The translations under genes and the position numbers were made by a program. From assembly GCA_004431415.1 (NCBI GenBank), contig QPMI01000190.1:124001-188000 (forward strand): a DNA stretch of 64,000 nt, written 5' to 3'. Positions within the stretch are counted from its first letter, which is position 1. Each line of letters begins with the position of its first letter. This DNA comes from Cyanophora paradoxa. Lineage: Eukaryota; Glaucocystophyceae; Cyanophorales; Cyanophoraceae. Positions 31,705 through 42,688 of the stretch are shown here, piece after piece. The notes below the pieces were generated by a model. It made no database searches. It was not told where the DNA came from and saw only the letters and a program-made list of their open reading frames with translations.

Positions 31705-33776
31705 ATGGCGGGCCCGACGCGTATCCTCGCGGACGGCACGGTCGTGCGGGGCGACGCCGCGCCTTCCGCAGCGGCCGCCGCTGGTCCAAGAACCCTATCC
31801 GGCAATCCTGCGCCGGCGCCTGATGCGGCGGCCCCCGCGCCTGTTGAGGAGCGTGCGCAACCGCAACCGCAGCAGCCGCTGCCTTATCAGCAGCAGAATC
31901 TACGCCCTGTCCCTCCCGCGGGCGATTCGTGGCAGCCAGGTCAAGCAGCCGCTCAGGTCTGTCACGCGCGCCCTGCAAACTCTTCCTGATGACACTATGC
32001 AGTATGCAATTCCCATTCAATACGCGCCTGGAGGGCCTGGTGCTTTGCAATATGGCACTCTAGGCGCGCCGGCCCCGCGTGACCCAACACTTCTGACCGC
32101 TCTACAGCCGGACCGAACGCGCCGCCTCCTGGCGTCGCGATGGGCATACCAGTTGCTGGCACGTACGGCTACGGCATGAATCCTTACGGGCGTATGTACG
32201 ACGACGACGACGGGGGCGGCGTCGCCATCGACGTGGTTCGCATCCGCCGCGGGGCGGGGCGGGGCAGGGGCAGCCGGCGACGCGGCGCGTGGGGCTGGCC
32301 TTCATCGTCGCTGGGCTCATTCCTCGTCTGTAGTGCGGCGAGCAGATGCCCGTGGGCTCTCTGCAGCCCCATCAGTGGTGCTGCCTCTGCTGCTGCCCAT
32401 GTTTCATTGGCAACCCCTGCTCGCCGGCACGCAAGGTGCGAGGCTCCTTGCGGACTTTGTTTCACGCTCAACGCCGATGCGCGCGATGCGGCAGGAGCGG
32501 TACAAGGAGATCGCCAAGGTGCCTTGAATCAATAGCCGCAAGCGCAATTCGAGCCATGATGCTCAGGTCTTTGAGCTCTGGATTTATGGTCTCCCGCGCG
32601 CAGAGCTTTATCGGAATCGTGTCTATGATCGAGATCGTTCTCTTCATCGCCTGCCTTGTCCACGGCGGCTTTGCCTCCCAGAAGGAGAACCGGATGCTGG
32701 TGAGCACCGTGGACTCCGATGCTGCTCCGCCCCGTCGAGCCAAGGGCGGGGGCCGGGGCAGGGACCGCCGACGTCGACGCTGCTGCTCTTCGGGGCCTCG
32801 AACGGCGTGCTGGAGGGCGCTCCCAACTACCAGGTCCGCCCCCCGCGCTGCTCGCTGCCCGCCCCTTGCCGCCGGCGTCCGATCGGGCAGGGCGCCAGCT
32901 GTGGCGGCCCTTCACCGCCGTCTTCCTGCACGGCGGCGTCCTGCACCTCTTCTTCAACGTACGCGCAGCAATCGCGACGCGGGCCCCCCTCACCAAGAGA
33001 TGCGCGTACCCCCCTCACGCCGCCCGGCGCCCGCCGCGCTGCGCAGGTTTTGGGTCAGGTTTTGTTCGGCCGCCAGGTGCTCCGCTTTCGCTGCCCGGCC
33101 GCCCGCCCGCCGTCCGCGGGAGCGCCCTCCTCGGGAGCCTCTGCTCAGGCAGCCGTCCGCAGATCGAGATGGAGTGGGGCGCGCCGCGGGCGGCCGCGGT
33201 CTTCCTCATAGGGGGCGTCTGCGGGAACCTGGGCAGCGCGGCCTGGCACCCCTCCATCGTCTCCGTGGGCGCCAGCGGTGCCGTCCTGGTGAGGCGCTTG
33301 CTGCAATCCGGCCGCGGGGCCCGCCCGGCCGGCGGCTTGAATGGCCCGCCGGCAGGCGCTGGCGGGAGCGATGGTGGCGCGCCTCACGATCGACGTCTCC
33401 CGCGACGGCACCTCGACCCCCGCCTCCAAGATGAAGATAATGCAGCTGGTAGAGTGCCCCCGCAGATCGCGCAGCGGGGCAGCGGCGCTGACGCGGCGGC
33501 GTACGCCCCGCCGCTCGCGCCGCGCAGGCCCTCTTCATGCTGCTGATCTTCGTCATGGCGACGGGCTCCAACGCCGCGACAACCGTCGACAACGCCGCGC
33601 ACCTCTGCGGCGCCGCCGCCGGCCTTCTCCTCGGCCTTCTTCTCTTTGGGGGGGAGGCCGTCCGCGAGGGCTCCTCCCCCGCCTGGGGCCGCGCCCTGCG
33701 GGCGGCCTCGGCCGCCCTCCTCGCCGCAGGCGTGGGGTCCGCCGCGTACTTCGTCGTGCTCGGCGGCCGCGCCTGA
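31705..33776 (+). CDS. Rhomboid-family intramembrane serine protease (multi-exon)
   Basis: Rhomboids cut transmembrane substrates within the membrane. The N-terminus (MAGPTRILADGTVVRGDAAP) is a Pro/Gln-rich cytosolic region with an acidic patch (RMYDDDDGG) and a cysteine cluster (WCCLCCCPCFIGNPC). TM1 reads SMIEIVLFIACLVHGGF. The family signatures follow: STLLLFGASNGVLEGAPNYQ, LWRPFTAVFLHGGVLHLFFN (the L1 loop and HxxxN-type region), AVFLIGGVCGNLGS, VSVGASGAVL (GASG with the catalytic Ser), and TTVDNAAHLCGAAAGLLLGL (catalytic His). A last TM ends VVLGGRA then TGA. Both catalytic residues are present. The ATG at 31705 was chosen; one at 31651 is also in frame. Confidence 0.86.
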
Positions 33777-34391
33777 CCCTCCGAGCTCAAGGGCTCTCTC
33801 CCCCCCCGACACCTCTGTACATGCGCTCACTGAGTCACGAACTTGCCCCGTCTTTCAGCAAGCCGGAATCGAATCGCTTTCAGGCTCTAAATCGGTTGTC
33901 ATAGCGGCTAAATCCAGATGGCCGGGGGGTTCGAGTTGGCGGGAAATTCAAAAGAAGCGAGTTGGCGACAGAGCTCGGTAAGGTGAACCCGAGTAGATAG
34001 TGCAGAGAAAGCTTAGATATCAGGCGTCAGCGGCCGCAGCGGCGCAACCGGTGATCGCCGCCGCGGAGGAGTGCGGGGTGGCCGTGAGGGATCGCCGGGC
34101 GGGAGGACAAAGGACCCGAGCGCTGGATCGCACCTTGCCTCACATCACATCGATGTCGCTCTGGACTCCTGACCATCAGTAGAGGAACCCGCTGGGGAAC
34201 CGGCTCGCGGATACCAAAGAAGGAAGACAAAATTGACAAAACTGGTCTTGCGACCGAACAAAGCATTCGGAAAACACTCAAGTTACAATGAGGCTAAGAA
34301 AGGACGTCGGCGAAAGGCCCGAGAGCCTGCTATGTCCCACGATGACTGAGAGACAGGGCCCGCCACATCACAACGACTCCAGCCGCAGAGC
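33777..34391. other. Intergenic, no supported gene
   Basis: This lies between the convergent 3' ends of the rhomboid gene and the small minus-strand gene. I see only 3'-UTR-like sequence and no coding exon. Confidence 0.4.
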
Positions 34392-34879
34392 TTACAGCTT
34401 CAGGCCAAGCTTGAGGTCCAGAATGGGGGTGCCGTCCATCTTGAAGTCGGTAAGATCGTACGAAACCTGCTGGACGGTCAGTGACGCGGCGTGGTCCCGA
34501 GGATCCACGACGGACCTTCGCCTCAAGGTTCGCCGCGCCGGAGATCGGGAAAACCTTCCGGGCAGTGACGCCTGCAATCATTAGAGCTTAGCAACGAAGC
34601 CGCCAGGCCCAGCACCAGGTGAAACGCTAACCGTACGAGGCCTTGTTGCCCTTCTCCACGGGCTGCTTGTACTGCAGCGAGAACTCGAAGCCCTGCGACA
34701 CGATTTCGAATACGGAATCAAGGCCATCGGCTCGGGAGGCGGACCAGATCGCCGAGCGACAGGCCGCCGATGGAGGGGGTCTCGGACTTAGCAACGACGG
34801 CAGGGGCCGCCGGAGCCGGAGGAGCCGGAGCCGAGCGAGTGGCGGCACGGCGGGCGGGGGCGGCACGCTTGGGCGGCAT
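34392..34879 (-). CDS. Small beta-rich protein of unknown family, with an apparent 1-nt frame break
   Basis: The start MPPKRAAPARRAATRSAPAP is a basic Ala/Pro-rich tail. After a GT-AG intron the chain continues GFEFSLQYKQPVEKGNKASY, then across a second intron (about 34567-34632) GVTARKVFPISGAANLEAK. To continue into VVDPRDHAASLTVQQVSYDL and the end DLKLGLKL (TAA at 34392-34394), one base near 34515-34520 (GTCCGTCGTG) must be skipped. No intron fits there. The alternating polar/hydrophobic pattern suggests beta strands, as in a porin-like or sandwich protein, but no family is recognised. The break may be a sequencing error, a real frameshift, or a mis-modelled splice site. Confidence 0.5.
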
Positions 34880-35259
34880 TTGCTTCGCGGTGAGAGGATT
34901 GGCGGGGGAGGGTGATTGGCCAGGAGGGTACGGGCAGCGGGGGGACCATCCGGGCCTGCGCCACGCCGCCGGCCTGGTTTGCCTCTTTTTGCCTGCAGCT
35001 GAGCACAATACACCTCGTAGCGCTAGGTACAGCGTGGCCGACCGGCGACATGCCGTCCTAGATGCGGCTACCACGAACGCTGCATAGCGCGTGTCGCCTG
35101 GTGACACACTAGGATCTAGGCAGCCAGATCGCCGACTCCTGTTTGCGGCCCGAGAGCCTGGCAAGAGGGCGTCTGGAGTTCTGCAGGTACCAAGCACCTT
35201 TCAGAGGCGGGGCTCCTCATCCATCATGTCCTACCGTGGCACTGAACAGCGGTTCTGAG
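34880..35259. other. Divergent intergenic region (shared promoter space)
   Basis: It separates the head-to-head small minus-strand gene and the cyclase gene. No TATA box is obvious. The sequence contains CCTAGATGCGGCTACC and CCTAGGATCTAGG-like palindromic words around 35050-35120. It is too short to hold another gene. Confidence 0.35.
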
Positions 35260-38200
35260 ATGGCGCTCCGCGTGTCGCTGCGTGCGGCCCCCGCTGTCCT
35301 GGCGGGCGAGGCGCCTCCGAGCCCAAACGAGCTGGCCGCCCAGACCTCACGGACGGCCCGCTCCGCTGCAAATGCAGCATCGGAGCCGAGATCCTCCATT
35401 GATCTCTCGGCGTTGATTCGATCCCTCAACCGGCCTCCCTCCGCAGCGCGCACCGTGACGCCGGAGCTCCTGTCTCCGGGCACCACCGTTGCGCTGCTGC
35501 GCACCTCTTCGGCGGAGGATGCTGCGCCGGCCGCGGAGCTTCCCGGCCGGTGCACGGCCCCCGAGCCGAAGAAGGGCTCCGTATCCGCTGCTCCGGGCGC
35601 GAGCGGCGGGGCAGCGCCGGAGAGGGCTGAGGCGGCCGGCTCGCCCTCGAAGGAGAACGGCCGGGCGGAGGCGGCGCCAGCGCCGCCGCAGCCGTCGTCG
35701 TCGCCGCAGGTGTCGGAGAAGAGGAGGGTGCGGAGCAGGACGCTCTCGCAGAACCGCTCCAACCGGCGCCTCTCCGTCTCCTTCCGCGCCGGCGAGAGCG
35801 CCCCGGAGGCCGAGCGCGAGCGCGAGCGTGAGCGGGAGCGAGGTGGCTCGCCCGTAGAGCGCCCGGCGTCCAACCCGACCACCCCGCGCTCCGCCACCTC
35901 CCGCCCCTCCACGCACCGCTCCGAGGCCCTCGCCACCCGCCGCCCGCCCCCCGCCCTCTCCTCCGCCGCCGCGCCCCCCGGTCAGCCCCTGTCCCGCGTC
36001 TGCCGCCCCGCCCCGCCCCGGACTGCGCTCTGAGGCGTGCGCAGACTTCGCCGCGACTGTGGAATTTGTCTTGAAGGACGACGCCAGACGAGAGGTGCGC
36101 GCGGCCTGCAGCGCGCCCCGCGCCTCGGCGCCCCAGGGCCGTCCCCCGGGGCCGCCTGACGCGGGGCGGCAGCTGGACTGGCAGGGGATCACGAGCGCCT
36201 TGACCCTCACATTCGCCGACGACCGCCTCGAGCGCAAGCGCGTACCCCCCCCCGCCCTCCGCCCCCCTCCCCCATTTCCATCTCCGTCGTCCCTGAGACG
36301 CACCGCAGCTTTGCGCGGGTGTATGCGGCGAACGCCGTGCCGCGGGCGGTTCTCGCGGGGGTAGTCGGCACCCTCGCCGCCCTTGTCTCCGGTGCCCCCT
36401 TTCCCTCCAATCTGATCGGATCCTCGGAGTGCGCTGATGCGCCCACCGCGCGCGCGGCAGCGGCGGTCTCGATGGCGGGCCCCTCGCAGCTGCACCTCGA
36501 GTCCCTCTTCTTCTTCCTCGGCGGTGCGCGCGCCCCGCGCCTGCGCCCCTCCGCCCTCTGAGCCGCCCCCCCTCCCCTCCCCCCGGGCGCAGCCGGGGTG
36601 GCGCTGTGCGGGTCGGTGCTGGCGCGGACGACGCTCTACTACCGGCGGCGGGTCGTGCTGCACCGCCTGGGGGCGCCCCTCCTGGCGCTCCTCTTCGTCT
36701 GCACGCTCGCCGCCGCCCGCGTCGCGGGGCGCGACGAGCTCAGCCCCGCCTCCTTCCCCGCCGCCCTCGTCCTCGTCGTCGCCATCGTCCGCGTGCCGGC
36801 CGCCTGGGCGACGCCGCTCACGCTGGCGTACCCCCTGCTGCTCTTCCTCTTCGGGCTGGCGTACCTGCCGGCGGCGACGGCGGCGGCGCTCTCGCTCCCG
36901 ACGGCGCTCGTCTGGCTCGTGCTCGCCCTCAACGGCCGCTCCGCGGAGATGACGGCGCGGCGCAACTTCTGGATGGGGCGGCTGCGGGAGCAGACGCACG
37001 AGGCGGCGTCGCGGGAGAAGGCCAAGGGGGCCCGCATCCTCCGCAACATCCTCCCCGAGCCGGTCATCGAGGCGGTGCGGGAGGGGCGGCCGCTGGAGGG
37101 CAACGTCAACCGCCGCTACGACGCCGCCTCCGTCGTCTTCGTCGCCCACTGCGCCCCGCCCAAGCTCACCGACGGCGACATCAAGCTCGGTGAGGGGCCC
37201 GCCACGCAGAGCAGGCCGGCCGCCGCGAAGGGCGGGGTGACGCGGGCGCAGTGATGCGGCGCGCGAACGCGCTGGTGGGGCGGCTGGAGGAGCTCTGCGA
37301 CGAGTTCGGGTGCGAGAAGATCAAGACGATAGGGCTCACCTTCATGGCCGTCTGCGGGCTCCCCCGCGAGCGCCCCGACCACGCCGCGCGGGCGGTGGCC
37401 TTTGCGGCGGCGGCGGTGGCGGAGGGCGGGCGGCTGGACTTCAGCCTCCACGCCGGCGTCTCCTCGGGCTCCGTCGTCGCCGGCGTCGTCGGCTGCCGCC
37501 TCTTCTACGACACCTGGGGGGTCCGCCCCCGCCCCCGTTCCTCCCCCTCGCCCCGCCCCCACCGCCCCGCTCACCGCTCGCCGGCGCGCCAGGACACGGT
37601 CAACACGGCGAGCCGCATGTGCTCCTACGCCGCCCCGGGCACCGTCCTCTGCTCCTCCGCCACACGCGTCCTCCTCCCCGAGACGCCCCTCCCGGACCCC
37701 AGGCGAGCCGAACCTTTCTTTCATTCTCGCGAAAGGTCTTCTGAGAGCGCTCGCTCGTTCGGGCCGCAGGCTCCGCTTCTCGGTGTCGTCGGGGCGGGAC
37801 CTGCTGGTGAAGGGCAAGGGGGTGCAGCGGACGTACGAGGTGACGCTGGGGACGCTGCCCGAGGAGGCGGCCGCCGAGGGCGACGCGGAAGACACCGAGC
37901 ACGAGGCCGGCCCCGCCCGAGCCCCCGCCCCCGGCCCCCGCCGCCCCTCCCCGCCGCCCCCGCCCCCGCATCCCCCTGCCCGCCCCGCCATCGGTGGCGG
38001 CGGCCTCGTCGCTTCTGCCGCGCCGGCGGGGACACGCTGGCGCCGCCGGAAGCGCTGCCGCCGGGGCGGCGGCGGGGCTGGCGGGGACGGGCCGGAGCCA
38101 GTCGGAGCGGCGGCGGCGGCCGGCGGCGAACTACATCCCGAGACCACCGACGAGGAGGGGCCTGGGACGCCCCGCCGCCGCGGCCGCCGGCGAGGCGAGC

Positions 38201-41200
38201 GCTTCGGCGCCGGACGTGCCGGGGCGGCCGCTCGCGGGGCGACGCCCGCCGGTGCGGCGCGTGGCGAGCTTCACGGAGCTGGCGCGGCGCGAGGAGGGGC
38301 CCGGGGAGAGCTCGGGGGCCGACGACGGGGCGGGCCCGGCGGGGGAGAGCCCCCTGCCCCTCGACATCTCCGGCGTCCTCCGCAGCGCCTCCCTCCGGCG
38401 GCGCTCCTCCTCCGTGGTCCCCATGTCGCCGCCCCCCGAGCCGCCCTCCAACGCGCAGCGCTCCCCCGGGCAGTGGAACCGCCTTAAGCTCCCCCCGCTC
38501 CGCTCCCGCCGCTCCTCGGTTGTGAGCACGCAGTCCGAGTCGGGCGGGCCGCCCATCGTGCCCCTCTCCAACGCCCCGCCCTCCCCCGTCTCTGGCGCTG
38601 CCTCCTCCGCCTCCCCGGCCCCTGCAAGCGCCTTCGCTGGCGTGGCCAGCGGCGTCGCCGGCGCGGCGAGCGGCCTGCACTCGCTGGCGGACGGGATGAC
38701 GGCGTCGCGCCGCTTCCTTGCCTACCGCCGCTCCTCCCTCTCCTTCTCCTCCGCCGGCGGGGCCAGCGGGGCCGGGGAGGGCGCCGGGGGGCTCCTGGAG
38801 GGGGCGAGCCCCTCCTCCGGCATCCCCTCCGCCTCGGCGCTGCCCTCCGCCAACAACTCCCTCCGCGGCGGCCGCGCCTACATCCCCTCCCTCTCCATCC
38901 GCCCCAGCACGCCGCCCGTGCTCATCTCCCCGCCGGGCGGCCTCCCGCCCGTGCCGGCGTCGCCCCATCTCCCCGAGCCCGAGGAGGCGTCCCCCGGGGC
39001 GGCGGCTGGGGGCGGAGGCGGCGGGTTCGCAGCCTCGGGCCGCCTGCAGGAGCCTCGGCGGAGCGCCTCGCGCTCGCCCTCGCCCTCGCCGCGGCGCGGA
39101 GCGTCGCCCTCGCCGCGGCGCACCTCGCGCTCCGCCTCGCCGGCGCCGGCCTCGGACCGCTCCGAGCACTCCAACGCCACCACGCCCTCCCCCGCACCAA
39201 CGCCGCCCTCGACGGGCAGACGACGCGGTGCAGCGCGGCGGCGGCGAGCAGCGCGGCGGCGACCGTGCACACGGCGTGGACGCGCGGCGCCCGCGGCAAC
39301 CGCGTCGTCCCCGTCGTCGAGCCGGCCGGCTGCTGCGGCCTCGCCCTGCCCATCGGCCTCCGCCGCCGCCGCTCCGCGGACGCCGGGCAGGCGGCCCCAC
39401 GGGCGGCCCCGCCGAGGCCTCCTCGACGCTTGTCCCGTCGCCCGCCGCCAGCACGCCCGGCGACGAGGCGAGCAAGGCCGCCAGCGCCAGCGGCTCCGGC
39501 CGCCTCAGCGGCGGCGGCGGGCGCCGGGATCGCGATCGCGAGCGGGAGCGGCGGGGCTCGCTGCTGGCGGGCGGCTACTCCTTCCGCGCCTTCACGCTCC
39601 AGTCCATCCCCTCCCAGGTCCGCCCGCGCGCGGCTGGGGCTCGCGAGGGCACCGAGCTGCCCCCGCCGCCAGGTGCGCCTGACCTTCGCGGACCCGTCCC
39701 TCGAGACGGAGTTCTGGAGCCGGCGGCGCTCCGCCTCGCTGCCCGACCTGCGTGCCTCGCTTCTGCTCGGGGCGGTGGCGGCGTACACGGCGTGCTGGCC
39801 GGCGCTGGAGCGGGCGGCGGGGGCGCCGGGGCCCGTCTACCGCCTGGTCTTCCGGTACCTCTGCCAGGGGGTCCCCCTGCTGCTGCTCGCCCTCGGCGCC
39901 CTGCTCGCCCCGCGCCCCTTCCTCCGCCTCGCCCGCCCCGCCCTCCACGCCGCCTTCCTCGCCATCGTGCGCCCCGCCCCACCGCGCCCCGCCCCCCGGC
40001 CCCGCCCGCCTGCCCCGCCGACCCCGGGCGGCAGCTGGCGCGCCTCGCGGTGCAGCTGCTGCTGCTCGAGCCGTACCGCATCCCGGGGACCTTCGAGGTC
40101 GGCTTCGGGTCGGGCTGGGCCATCCGCGCCCTCGGGCCCGCCGACGCCCACCTCTTCCTCGTCATCATACAGTCCGCCGCCCCCCGCCCGCCACGCTCCC
40201 CTCAGCCTCGCCCCGCGCTGACTCGGAGCGGGGCAGCACGCTGCCGGGGCCGTGCGTGCCGTGGATGGACCTGGTCCCCTACTCGGGCGCCGCGGCGGCC
40301 GTCGTCGGGGCGAGCGGCAGCGGCGTCGCCCAGGCCCTCTACGTCGCCGTCGTCGCCGCCGTGTGCGCCGTCGCCTGCTGGTTCAACGAGCTCAAGGCGC
40401 GCCGCGAGTACGAGACGGACCGGGGCCTGTACGAGGAGACGGCGGGGCTGGGGCGGGAGTGCGCGGAGACGCGGCGGCTGCTGCACCTCTGCCTGCCGGC
40501 GTCGATCGCGGAGGGGGTGCGCGAGGGCCTCGACCTCGGCGCCGCCATGTACGCCGTCTACGACCGCGTCGTCGTCCTCTGTCCGCCCCCGGCCCCGGCC
40601 CCGCCCCCGCGCCCCGGGCCCCCTCGCCCCCCGTGACGCCGGCCCCTCGTGGCGGGCCCCCTCGCGGCAGGCGCCGACGTGGTGGGCTTCACGCCGCTGA
40701 GCGAGAGCCTGGGGGCGGACGAGCTGGTGCGGCTGCTCGACGAGCTCGTCACCCGCCTCGACGTCCTCGCCGAGGAGCGCGGCGTCGCCCGCCTCAAGAC
40801 CATCGGCGACGTCCGCCCCACCCCGCCCCGCCCCGCCCCGCCCCGCTCGCGCGGGGCCGCCGGGCGACCGCCGCGCGCAGGCCTGGCTCGCCGCCCTCGG
40901 GCTGGACGAGCCGCCGGGGCCGGGGGCGGTGGCGGACCTGGTGGAGCTGGCGGCCGAGGTCGCCGAGACGGGCGCCGCCTTCTCCCGCGAGTGTGGCCAC
41001 CGCCTCGCCCTCCGCGTCGGCGTCGCCGCGGGGAGCGCCTGCGGCGCCGTCGTCGGCAACGCCCGCTGGTTCTGGGACCTCTTCGGGTGCCCCCGCCCCG
41101 CCGCCCCCCGCCCGCCCCCCCTGACGGGGCGGGGGCAGGGAGGCGATGGACCGGGCGGGGGAGATGGAGGCGGGGAGCGAGGCGGGGCGGGTGCTGGTGT

Positions 41201-41502
41201 GCCCCCGCGTGCACGCCGACTGCGTGCAGGCCGGGCGCCTCGCCTTCGAGCCCGTCTTCGGGCCCCGCGCCGGCCCCGCCGGCCCCCAGAAGCCCCTCTC
41301 CGCCGCCAGCCTCAGCGAGACCGACGGCGAGTCCGGCGCCCCCGCGGGGCCCCCCACCGCCTTCTTCCTCGCCCGGACCCCCGTTTCCGGGCGCCCTCAC
41401 ACGCCCTCCTCCCACGTCTCCCTCCTCCCGCTCGCCTTCGCCACCCCGCCCTCCTTCTCCCCGCCCCAGGCCCTCTCCCCGCCCCGCAGCCGGGCGGGAT
41501 AG
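35260..41502 (+). CDS. Two-module class III adenylyl cyclase with C2-like half first and C1-like half second
   Basis: It is predicted to make cAMP from ATP at a membrane. Each half has LTFAD...LE, a hydrophobic bundle and a cyclase domain. Half 1: membrane helices around 36590-36960, then ILRNILPEPVIEAVREG, YDAASVVFVAHCAPPK (no metal-binding Asp), CEKIKTIGLTFMAVCGLP (adenine-type Lys), and LFYDTWG joined by splicing to DTVNTASRM (Asp, Asn and Arg positions). This is the mammalian C2 pattern. Half 2: bundle 39700-40380, HLCLPASIAEGVREG, VVVLCADVVGFTPLSE (Asp 1), RLKTIGD (Asp 2 at 40808-40810), LALRVGVAAGSACGAVVGNA, and WDLFGEAMDRAGEMEAGSEA (no Asn/Arg). This is the C1 pattern. A disordered Ser/Pro/Arg linker (37990-39590) joins the halves. 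It could instead be two adjacent genes. The first ATG in good context is at 35260. Confidence 0.75.
40811..40880 (+). other. CCCCG-pentamer intron splitting the cyclase KTIGD motif
   Basis: This 70-nt intron runs from GTCCGCCCC to GCGCGCAG and contains consecutive CCCCG units. It falls directly after the second metal-binding Asp codon, and the chain resumes AWLAALGLDEPPG. Confidence 0.75.
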
Positions 41503-42688
41503 GCCGAGCCCCTTTCCCGCACCTTCTCGAGTCAAGGCGGCGCGCTGTACGCGTCCAATTTTTCTGGTTGCTTCGTCGCGCCCTCGGTTGACCTCGCCGA
41601 GCGATTGACGTCAATTCACGTCCCCAGTCCTGCTTCCCGCCGGGTCGCTGTACGGTATATCGCACGCATATGCATGTCATTTTTGTTTTTGCCAGTGACA
41701 GTTACGCTAGATCGAATGTTCGCAGAGCTGCGAGGCTGCTTGTATCATATTCATGATCATTATTGTTATACAACTCCCCACTCCTGAGTCCCGAATTCGA
41801 GCTTCGGAAGGGGCGCAAAAGGTGGCGGCGAGGCCTCGCGATCGCTATCGTCAACCGTTGAACCGTTGAACGAGGCGGGTCCGGATTCCGGAGGGGGCCC
41901 TCCGAGGCTCGCCGAGTCGATCGCGAGCTCGCGAACACCGAAATTGAAATCAAACTTGAACCCCCCCAACCTCAGGCTGGGACTGTCCATCACCCCGTCC
42001 AACTTGGCAAATTCGAGTCCAACCCCGGGCGGCGGCCCTAGCCTAGTAGGCCTGGGCCTCATGAATCTCATGATCAGTGATCAACATGTCCCCAGCCAAC
42101 CCCCCGTCCCCCGCGTCGCCGAGTCGTGCACGTGCGCGCACTGCGGGCCTGCAGCACTCGTGATCGAAGCTCGCTTGGCAGCCGGGCTCAGCGGCTGACT
42201 CATGATCAGCGAATTCGAATTAGCTATGATGCAAGTACCGAACGTATACGCGTAACTCAGAAAACTCGGCCGTAAGTCGGGCTCAGATCATGATCATGAC
42301 GAGAGCCTATCTGCTTTAAAATTGCTTCTGTCTAGATCTACCGTAGTACAGCGATAGCTAAGATTAACTTTAGCGACTTAGTATACGTGGCCTACTTGGC
42401 TTTGCAGAAACTTGCCCTTAAATACAGAAAATACAGAAGCTGTAATAGTATAAGCTGAAGCTTGCAATTGCAATTGCAATAAATAGTGATCGCGAGAGCG
42501 AAATCGATCTTAACAACAAACTGATCATGATGCACGAGCACACGTGCACGTGTGCTTCGTAAACGAGAGCGTAACAGCAAGACTGCGAAAAAAGCGCGCG
42601 GTGTTGCTCGAGACTTTGCGGCTGGAGCTGGCGCGCGCGCTAGCTGGCCATGCATGCGGGCACCGGGCGGCGGCGCGAGCGAGCAGGG
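41503..42688. other. Intergenic, AT-richer, palindrome-rich, no supported gene
   Basis: This long gap separates convergent genes. It includes ATGATCATGATC, CAATTGCAATTGCAATTGCAAT (about 42463-42482), CACGTGCACGTG and many GATC words. No open frame shows protein-like composition. Confidence 0.45.
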
